Shown: in pieces, positions 15,583-21,778 of the stretch
Layout of the letters: each line of letters opens with the position of its first letter
Numbering within the stretch: the first letter of the stretch is position 1
Assembly (NCBI GenBank): GCA_007280345.1
Contig: QYQD01000026.1
Location: 1-44,905 of the forward strand
Length of the DNA stretch: 44,905 bases
Source: Deltaproteobacteria bacterium
GTDB taxonomy: Bacteria > Desulfobacterota > QYQD01
Direction of reading: 5' to 3'
The notes under the pieces: model-generated
The model's input: the letters and a program-made list of their open reading frames with translations, nothing else
The model's database searches: none
What the model was told of the DNA's origin: nothing
Program-made: the position numbers and the translations under genes

Positions 15583-16605
15583 ATGCATATACTAATAACC
15601 GGTGGCTGCGGATTTATCGCAAGTAATTTTGTTCATTACCTCCTTGAGCGTTATGATTATCGCATCATTAACCTGGACGCCCTGACCTATGCGGGTAATC
15701 CGGAAAACCTAAGGGAGTTTGAAAACAACCCTCGCTATAAATTCATCCATGGCCGCATCGAGGACGTCAAGACCGTCAAAAAGGCCCTCGGGGGGGTGGA
15801 CCGGGTCGTGCACTTTGCGGCTGAAAGCCACGTTGACCGTTCTATAACCAATGCCCAGCCCTTCATACAGACCAACGTAGCCGGCACGCAGGTGCTCCTG
15901 GATGCCTGCCGGCAGGCAAAAATCGACCGGTTTATCCATGTCTCCACGGATGAGGTCTATGGAAGCCTCGGCGATAAGGACCGCTTTACGGAAACCACCC
16001 CGCTTGCCCCCAATAGCCCTTATGCCGCCTCCAAGGCCGCATCTGACCTCCTGGTGCGGGCAACCGCTAAAACCCACGGCCTTCCGGCCATAATCACCCG
16101 CTGCTCAAATAACTACGGCCCTTACCAGTTCCCGGAAAAACTCATCCCCCTTATGATCACCAATGCCCTGGAAGACAAACCGCTGCCGGTCTATGGCGAC
16201 GGACTGAACGTGCGGGACTGGATACACGTAACCGATCACTGCGCAGCCCTGGATACCGTCCTCCATAGAGGGATAGTAGGCGAGACCTACAATATCGGCG
16301 GTGAGTCGGAACGAAAAAATATTGATGTGGTAAAGACGATCCTCCGTTTACTTGAAAAATCCGAGTCCCTGATTACCTTTGTCGATGATCGCCCCGGACA
16401 TGACCGGCGCTATGCCATGGACATAAAAAAAATCAAACGCCAGCTTAAGTGGAGCCCCGCAGTCACCTTTGAAAAGGGCCTCGAACTCACCATAGACTGG
16501 TACCGGCGAAATGAAAAATGGTGGCGCCGGGTCAAAAGCGGCAGGTACAGACAGTATTACCAGAAAATGTACGGTCAGAGGCTGGCAGAAGGCAAGAAGC
16601 CGTGA
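15583..16605 (+). CDS. rmlB: dTDP-glucose 4,6-dehydratase
   Basis: An NAD-dependent extended SDR. The Rossmann motif is GGCGFIASNFVHYLL. The active site shows HFAAESHVDRSI, STDEVYGSLG and a YxxxK catalytic pair in YAASKAASDLLVRA. The TRCSNNYGPYQFPEKLIPLMI block is diagnostic of RmlB. At 340 residues it is full length. It converts dTDP-glucose to dTDP-4-keto-6-deoxyglucose. It begins five bases after rmlC and its TGA overlaps the GTG start of rmlD. Confidence 0.97.
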   Translation: MHILITGGCGFIASNFVHYLLERYDYRIINLDALTYAGNPENLREFENNPRYKFIHGRIEDVKTVKKALGGVDRVVHFAAESHVDRSITNAQPFIQTNVAGTQVLLDACRQAKIDRFIHVSTDEVYGSLGDKDRFTETTPLAPNSPYAASKAASDLLVRATAKTHGLPAIITRCSNNYGPYQFPEKLIPLMITNALEDKPLPVYGDGLNVRDWIHVTDHCAALDTVLHRGIVGETYNIGGESERKNIDVVKTILRLLEKSESLITFVDDRPGHDRRYAMDIKKIKRQLKWSPAVTFEKGLELTIDWYRRNEKWWRRVKSGRYRQYYQKMYGQRLAEGKKP

Positions 16606-17456
16606 GAATCATGGTCCTGGGAGCGGCCGGTATGCTTGGCGCCGATGTCGTCAGAGTTTTGGCCGATGTACGCCCCGGCGCATCTACGACTCACCAGGTA
16701 CTACCGCGCACCCGCAATGACTGGGATATAACTGACCCCATGGCCTGCCGGGCAGATATTACCGCCATAAAGCCTGATGTGGTCATAAACTGCGCGGCAT
16801 TTACTAAGGTAGATGACTGCGAAAGCCGGCCGGATAAGGCATTTTTGGTCAATGGCGAGGCGGTAAAACATATTGCCGGGGCCTGCCAGACAGTCAATAG
16901 CCGCCTTATCCAGATCAGCACTGATTATGTCTTCGACGGCGCAAAAGGCGCGCCTTACCGGGAGGAAGACACACCTAACCCCATCAACGTATATGGCCGG
17001 TCCAAATTAAAGGGCGAAGAATACGCCTTGAAAATCGAAGGCTCCCTGGTTATTCGCGCCTCCTGGCTCTATGGCCGGAACGGCCCTAATTTTGTGGATA
17101 CCATCCTTCACCTGGCAAAAGAGAAGAAGACACTTACCGTGGTCGATGACCAGTTCGGGTCTCCTACTTATACCTCTGATCTGGCCGGGGCTATCGCCAA
17201 GCTGGTGCAAAAAGAATTGACCGGCATCATCCATATAACCAATAGCGGCGTCTGCTCCTGGTATGAATTTGCCCGGGAGATCTTGAAAATTGCCGGCAAA
17301 GAGGATGTCTCTGTTGCGGCCATAAAAACTACGGTAATAAATCGCCCGGCGAATCGGTCTCAGTTCTCTGCACTCGATAATAGCCGTTATATCTCTATTA
17401 CCGGTCAGCCTCTCCGACCCTGGCCGGAGGCGCTGGCTGAGTACCTTGTCGGATAG
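16602..17456 (+). CDS. rmlD: dTDP-4-dehydrorhamnose reductase
   Basis: The last enzyme of dTDP-L-rhamnose synthesis, an NADPH-dependent SDR. Motifs are MVLGAAGMLGADV, VINCAAFTKVDDCE, QISTDYVFDGAKGAPYREEDTPNPINVYGRSKLKGE (YxxxK) and RASWLYG. The track start at 16518 runs back into rmlB. The GTG at 16602 overlaps the rmlB stop as GTGA and starts the Rossmann strand correctly, giving about 284 residues. The operon appears to end here, since the next 500 bases hold only repeat and transposase remnants. Confidence 0.95.
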   Translation: MRIMVLGAAGMLGADVVRVLADVRPGASTTHQVLPRTRNDWDITDPMACRADITAIKPDVVINCAAFTKVDDCESRPDKAFLVNGEAVKHIAGACQTVNSRLIQISTDYVFDGAKGAPYREEDTPNPINVYGRSKLKGEEYALKIEGSLVIRASWLYGRNGPNFVDTILHLAKEKKTLTVVDDQFGSPTYTSDLAGAIAKLVQKELTGIIHITNSGVCSWYEFAREILKIAGKEDVSVAAIKTTVINRPANRSQFSALDNSRYISITGQPLRPWPEALAEYLVG

Positions 17457-17485
17457 AAGCCGGGGGTTTGTTTTATTATTAGGCG

Positions 17486-17587
17486 GTGCGTGAGTTAGGT
17501 ATGACTCTGACTGATTTAGCCGGGCAAATGGGAATGAGTGCGCCGGCGGTAGAAAGGATTTTGAGCAGTCGAATCTATCATCAGTGA
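17486..17587 (+). pseudogene. Remnant of a transposase C-terminus (HTH fragment)
   Basis: A 33-codon frame (VRELGMTLTDLAGQMGMSAP...) with an in-frame stop just upstream resembles the DnaA-like helix-turn-helix tail often found at the end of REP-associated or IS200-like transposases. The rest of the gene is absent. It marks the left boundary of the accessory island. The assignment rests on a short resemblance. Confidence 0.35.
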
Positions 17588-17589
17588 GG

Positions 17590-17636
17590 TTCACCCCGTT
17601 GAATTTCCCTAAGGGAACCCTATTCAACAGGGTGAA
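17590..17636. repeat. Inverted repeat TTCACCCCGTTGAAT / ATTCAACAGGGTGAA
   Basis: Two 15-bp arms (one mismatch) flank a short centre with its own TTCCC/GGGAA pair, giving a strong cruciform next to the transposase remnant. It is probably a REP-like element associated with that family; it could also terminate rml transcription. Confidence 0.65.
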
Positions 17637-17682
17637 GAGATTAGGCCGAAAGGAGTTCCTGCCAGAAGGAATGACCCTTGCC

Positions 17683-17777
17683 GTAGGAGCAGCATCCCTG
17701 CTGCGATAAGACTCAGTCGCACTGCCCGCCCGCCATCGCTTTCGCTCAGGCGAAGCGGGCGGGGAAGGTGCTCCTAC
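17683..17777. repeat. REP-like element bounded by GTAGGAGCA / TGCTCCTAC
   Basis: Terminal arms GTAGGAGCA and TGCTCCTAC enclose GCAGCATCCCTGCTGCGA and a GC-rich inner hairpin (GCCCGCCCGC ... GCGGGCGGGG). It resembles the widespread GTAGGAGC-type extragenic palindromes and is non-coding. Confidence 0.65.
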
Positions 17778-17839
17778 AGAAGAGGCATGAAATTAACATC
17801 CAGTAAAATAGACGGTGGATTTGGGTGGCCATTTCCCCC

Positions 17840-17868
17840 TTGACACACCATCGCCTTCTTCCTATACT
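17840..17868 (+). promoter_or_regulatory. Strong sigma-70-type promoter for the accessory five-gene operon
   Basis: TTGACA (17840-17845), a spacer of exactly 17 bases, then TATACT (17863-17868). The first gene starts 84 bases further on. It is among the clearest promoters in the window. No operator-like dyad is obvious next to it, and no regulator gene is in the operon. Confidence 0.75.
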
Positions 17869-17952
17869 CTCTCATCAAAAAAGCGAGTTCTTATCAAAGA
17901 AACAAGGGGGTATGAGGAAACAAACAGTCAGTAAATTCGCAAAGGAAGGGAA

Positions 17953-18750
17953 ATGGAAAACGTCTGTACTAACAGTCTCGAAAAGGCTCTTGCTAAGACG
18001 GAAGCCGATGTTGATGCAACATTAAGGGCCGCGGTTGCAGTCGTCAGATCCTTAAAAAAATTTCGCGTCGCAACTCAAACAGGAAACCTCCGTGAATTGA
18101 GCAAAACAATAGAATCCGCAGAACAGGCGATCGCTGCGCTGAGACAACAATTTACAAATACCAAGGAGGTATGGAATTTCGATAGTGAAAATTATATTGC
18201 CAGCAGGGCATTTCCTGAAGAGCTTCTGGAGATGTCCAAATCTTTGGGAGTAAAAATCTTTGAACAGGACGAACGACTATACTGTTATCCTTTTCTCATC
18301 CGCATCCTGCCTAATGAACTTGCCGTCCAAATTGATAAGACCAGAGAAAAGCGTTTACAACCATCCACCCTTGTTAATCACCTTAAGGCATTACAAAATA
18401 AGCCTGTAAGATTCAGACCGGAGACGTTTCTGGAAAGTCTTTTCTCGGCATATGAAACTCTCATAAAAAGTCGCGGGAAGGATCACGTAGGCAAGGGAAT
18501 CGTGATAACCCTTCTTGAAATTTACAGATTATTAACCCTTCTACCGGGGCAGGCCAAGGAATATTCGCGTCAGGAATTTGCGCGAGATATTTATCTTCTT
18601 GATCGCAGCGGTGTAACAACAACAAAAAGGGGGGTTGTCGTCAGCTTTCCGGCGAGTACGGGTACAAGATGGACCACAGGCACTATTCGCGTCATTACAC
18701 AGGAAGGCCAGGACAAACGATATTACGGTATTTCATTTTCAGAGGCTTAG
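17953..18750 (+). CDS. Accessory operon protein 1: helical coiled-coil protein, unknown function
   Basis: A 265-residue soluble protein. Residues 1-75 are strongly helical (EKALAKTEADVDATLRAAVAVVRSLKKF ... LSKTIESAEQAIAALRQQF) and probably form a coiled coil. The centre contains LYCYPFLIRILPNELAVQIDK and a second helical block. The end (GVVVSFPASTGTRWTTGTIRV) looks like a small beta domain. No catalytic motif or family is recognised. As first gene behind the strong promoter, followed 12 bases later by gene 2 with AGGAGG, it is presumably a structural or DNA-binding partner of the ATPase pair. Codon and base composition are more AT-rich than the rml operon. Confidence 0.75.
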   Translation: MENVCTNSLEKALAKTEADVDATLRAAVAVVRSLKKFRVATQTGNLRELSKTIESAEQAIAALRQQFTNTKEVWNFDSENYIASRAFPEELLEMSKSLGVKIFEQDERLYCYPFLIRILPNELAVQIDKTREKRLQPSTLVNHLKALQNKPVRFRPETFLESLFSAYETLIKSRGKDHVGKGIVITLLEIYRLLTLLPGQAKEYSRQEFARDIYLLDRSGVTTTKRGVVVSFPASTGTRWTTGTIRVITQEGQDKRYYGISFSEA

Positions 18751-18762
18751 GAGGCATAAACC

Positions 18763-19764
18763 ATGTCCTACATCACACAAGATGAGTGGCTAGATACGAT
18801 TCGTGGGGAGTATTTGTATGATTTCATTAAACGCGGTGGCGCAGCCGTAAAATTTGTAGTTCCTATGGAAGATGATGACCATAACCAATTACTTAATCTG
18901 CTGCGTAAAACTTCAGAAGAGGAAAACTATTTTTTTACATCCGTCAATGCCGTGTCAACCAAGATTCACATGATTGATAAGTTGTTTCACAAGGTAGCTC
19001 GGCAGATTGATTGGGATGAGTTGTCTCATTCATTTGTAAAAAAAATATTTACGCAAAATGGGTATGAGCTGCCACAGCAACGTGAAGATTTCAATCTTCA
19101 GAATATCGCCGCAATCAATAACCGGGAGGAAAAATTTTTACGAAGGGAAATGCATTCATGGTTTGAAAAAGAAATCTTTCGCGATTTTGAAATGAGCCAG
19201 GAATTCAGAATCGCTATGATGCGCCTCTGTTTAGATCAGCTTGACACCACAGGACCGACCACATTTTTAAGCAATGCTGTTAAAGAATGGCTTGGGGGCG
19301 AACTCCGGTTGATTTCAACATTGAAGGAAGCGCTCATCTTTCAAAAAATTGCGCGGCACAATGCCCGGCATATGTTGTTTTCACTCGCCCACTGGTTGAG
19401 GGTCAACGGGAAGAGTGGTCTTGTACTTGTGCTCGACATCACTCGCTATCTTATTTCAACAAGATCGAAGAATCCTGATGATGGCTTTTTCTATTCAATT
19501 CCTGCCGTGCTCGATGCCTATGAGGTTCTTCGCCAATTCATTGATGGAACGGATGAAATGGAGGGCTGTCTGATTGTGGTTTTTGCATCAAAGGACTTTC
19601 TGAATGATGACAAGCGGGGTTTAAACCGTTATGATGCTCTAAAATTGAGGGTCTGGGATGAAGTCAGAGACAGGCAAAGACAAAATCCTCTGGCGTCTTT
19701 AATACGCCTGGCAAATAATAAAACAGCCTCAGTCCATCAAGTGTTAAGGGAGGTGCAAAGATGA
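18763..19764 (+). CDS. Accessory operon protein 2: ATPase-like partner lacking Walker A (BREX/Shango-type)
   Basis: A 333-residue protein. The N-terminus (EWLDTIRGEYLYDFIKRGGAAVKFVVP) is a pattern I associate with proteins encoded beside DUF2791-type ATPases. Where a P-loop ATPase would carry GxxGxGK[ST] this protein has only GGAAVKFVVPMEDDDH. A Walker-B-like strand (GLVLVLDITRYL) and a sensor-like strand (CLIVVFASKDFL) remain. This suggests a degenerate ATPase subunit pairing with the intact ATPase encoded next. The stop overlaps the next start as ATGA, so the two are coupled in translation. An alternative is an unrelated alpha/beta scaffold. There is no membrane segment. Confidence 0.7.
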   Translation: MSYITQDEWLDTIRGEYLYDFIKRGGAAVKFVVPMEDDDHNQLLNLLRKTSEEENYFFTSVNAVSTKIHMIDKLFHKVARQIDWDELSHSFVKKIFTQNGYELPQQREDFNLQNIAAINNREEKFLRREMHSWFEKEIFRDFEMSQEFRIAMMRLCLDQLDTTGPTTFLSNAVKEWLGGELRLISTLKEALIFQKIARHNARHMLFSLAHWLRVNGKSGLVLVLDITRYLISTRSKNPDDGFFYSIPAVLDAYEVLRQFIDGTDEMEGCLIVVFASKDFLNDDKRGLNRYDALKLRVWDEVRDRQRQNPLASLIRLANNKTASVHQVLREVQR

Positions 19765-21029
19765 ATATCGACGAACAAGTGAAAAATCGGCGTGCCATAG
19801 AAGCGCTACGTAATGGTGTGCCGAACCGTGATGCTGTTGCGGTGTTAGGATGTAATCAACCGGAAATAGAAGATAAATTTCGACGACAACTTCAAAATAC
19901 AAGAGATATGATTACCGATGGAAGACCAAACGAAGGGATGCTGGTGGCAGGTGACTTTGGTTCTGGAAAATCACATCTCCTGGAATATCTGATGCACCTT
20001 GCTCTGGAGCAGAATTTTGTGTGCAGTAAGATTGTCATCAGTAAGGAGACCCCCTTATTTGATCCAGCAAAATTATATCGTGCTGCGGCTGAAGCTGCAA
20101 TTGTACCAGGTAAACGGGGCGGCGCTATGACCGAAATTGCAACTGCTTTGAATCCTAACCACACCGCCTACAAGGATTTTTATCTATGGGTACATCAGAG
20201 AGCCGGTCTTAATTCGAGATTTGCCGCAACACTGTTTTTATATGAAAGAATGCAAAATGATCCCGAATTCAGTAACCGCATTATCAGATTTTGGTCTGGT
20301 GATAAAATTGGTTCAGGTGAGATAAGAAAATATCTCAAGGCATGCCGGGAACCGGTAACCTATAAGATTGACAACATTCCGGCGAAAGAACTTGCGTTAC
20401 AGAGGTTTAAGTTTGCTGCTCGTTTAATTGTTGCAGCCGGTTATGCTGGTTGGGTCCTACTGATTGATGAAACGGAATTGTTAGCTAAATACTCACTTAT
20501 GCAGAGGGCAAAATCTTATGCAGAATTGGCGCGATGGATGGGGAAACTGGATGAGTCTAATTTTGCAGGATTGACGGTCGTTTTTACTATAGCCCATGAT
20601 TTTGGAGAAAAAATCATGATGGAAATTAATGACTTAGAAAAGGTACCTGGCCGATTGAGAGCGAAAGGAACAGAGAATGACCTTCTATTGGCAAGCCAAT
20701 CAGAGAGAGGAATGCGCTTGATTCAAAAAGAATTTGAACTTTTAAAAGGGCCAGACGAAACAACATTAAATCAAACATATGAAAGGGTACAATCCATACA
20801 TGCACAAGCATATAATTGGTCTCCACCGCCGGTACAATCTATCGAACGTTTACGTAGTAACAGAATGCGTCAGTATGTAAGAGGTTGGATAACCGAATGG
20901 GATCTCAAGCGTCTTGACAGCGGATATACGCCGGAAATTGAGGTTACAAAACTTGAGCAAGACTATACCGAGGATAAGAATTTAGAGGTTGAAACGGAGG
21001 GAGGATCGGATAGCAACAACCTTAACTAG
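19761..21029 (+). CDS. Accessory operon protein 3: BrxD/SngB-like P-loop ATPase (DUF2791 type)
   Basis: A 422-residue P-loop ATPase. RRAIEALRNGVPNRDAV at the N-terminus, Walker A GDFGSGKSHLLEYL (about residues 67-80), KIVISKETPLFDPAKLYRA, Walker B GWVLLIDETELL (about 233-244) and QRAKSYAELARWM are features I recognise from the 'BREX system ATP-binding' (DUF2791, BrxD) family. I also recall a related ATPase in Shango. Here there is no PglZ, PglX, BrxC or TerB gene, and a SNF2-nuclease replaces the usual helicase. It probably powers loading or remodelling of an antiviral complex on DNA. Its TAG stop is the first triplet touching a 164-bp inverted-repeat element, so the natural C-terminus may have been altered. 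Confidence 0.85.
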   Translation: MNIDEQVKNRRAIEALRNGVPNRDAVAVLGCNQPEIEDKFRRQLQNTRDMITDGRPNEGMLVAGDFGSGKSHLLEYLMHLALEQNFVCSKIVISKETPLFDPAKLYRAAAEAAIVPGKRGGAMTEIATALNPNHTAYKDFYLWVHQRAGLNSRFAATLFLYERMQNDPEFSNRIIRFWSGDKIGSGEIRKYLKACREPVTYKIDNIPAKELALQRFKFAARLIVAAGYAGWVLLIDETELLAKYSLMQRAKSYAELARWMGKLDESNFAGLTVVFTIAHDFGEKIMMEINDLEKVPGRLRAKGTENDLLLASQSERGMRLIQKEFELLKGPDETTLNQTYERVQSIHAQAYNWSPPPVQSIERLRSNRMRQYVRGWITEWDLKRLDSGYTPEIEVTKLEQDYTEDKNLEVETEGGSDSNNLN

Positions 21030-21191
21030 GAGCCTGTCGGACTTAGGGGATCGTCACGAGGGAAGTGGGAGGACAAGCCAAAATGTTCACGAATTTGAGG
21101 CACATAGTGGAGGCTATGTAACGAAAATTCGGGGATATTTGGGCGTCCTCCCACTTTCCGCAGTAGATTATCATAAGTCCGACAGGCTCCT
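21028..21191. mobile_element. 164-bp MITE-like element inside the accessory operon
   Basis: Perfect 18-bp terminal inverted repeats AGGAGCCTGTCGGACTTA / TAAGTCCGACAGGCTCCT. A second internal pair is GGAAGTGGGAGGAC and GTCCTCCCACTTTCC. The whole element can fold into one long hairpin and has no credible gene of its own (the 76-aa ORF across it is a shadow). It lies between genes 3 and 4. No clear target-site duplication is seen. Confidence 0.8.
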
Positions 21192-21220
21192 GGGTCTAGA
21201 CATTCGGGAGGTCACTTGAA

Positions 21221-21778
21221 ATGCCGATTCCCTATCGTGATGCCGATGAACTAAGCGATTTAGGAATAGCAGGATATCTCAGGATTCAGCCTGCACAGGA
21301 AGGATCCGGCTATCTGGCTGCGCTCTTTTTGATCAATGCGCGCGGCGAGCCGATAGAATTTACGTATAACAGAATAGAAACTCCTCACACCTTCCTTTGG
21401 CGACAGGCGGATATCCGCCGCCATGCCACAAGAAAATTGACTGCGTCGCTTCTCTCCTTATGTCCGAAAACACCACGATTGATACTATGCCTCGCTGAAG
21501 AGATAGGCAGCGAACTTTTCTGTCAGGATATTCAATTGTCAGTTCCAGTCTGCCGGATTGCGCCAGCAATTAAAGCCCTTCCTTATTCAGCAACCGAAAT
21601 CCAGGATAGGATCGAAGTAGAAGGACCAATGAATCTCTTTTGGTATCCGGGAAGACCGGCTGACGATGCAATTGAATTAAAGCTTTTACACGAATTGGCA
21701 GTGCATGGTTTACTTACAGAGCCTTTCGAGCGAGCATTAATTGGACTTCGGGAAGTCTATTCAGATAAAGGTGAATGA
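21221..21778 (+). CDS. Accessory operon protein 4: unknown, 185 aa
   Basis: A soluble alpha/beta protein with no recognised domain. Notable stretches are GYLAALFLINARGEPIEFTYNRIETPHTFLW near the N-terminus and PRLILCLAEEIGSELFCQDIQLS in the middle, with alternating strand-like and helical regions. Three Cys residues are scattered and make no obvious metal site. GGGAGG is seven to eight bases before the ATG, just after the inserted hairpin element, and its stop overlaps the helicase start (ATGATGA). Tight coupling to the SNF2-nuclease gene suggests a direct partner, perhaps a recognition or inhibitory subunit; that is inference only. Confidence 0.7.
   Translation: MPIPYRDADELSDLGIAGYLRIQPAQEGSGYLAALFLINARGEPIEFTYNRIETPHTFLWRQADIRRHATRKLTASLLSLCPKTPRLILCLAEEIGSELFCQDIQLSVPVCRIAPAIKALPYSATEIQDRIEVEGPMNLFWYPGRPADDAIELKLLHELAVHGLLTEPFERALIGLREVYSDKGE

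Noticed and set aside
13908-17456. Complete surface-polysaccharide cluster
   Set aside because: Only dTDP-rhamnose synthesis genes are present; no glycosyltransferase, polymerase or exporter is seen.
20989-21219. 76-aa ORF spanning the inserted hairpin element
   Set aside because: It runs through both terminal inverted repeats and has no independent start context; it is produced by the element.
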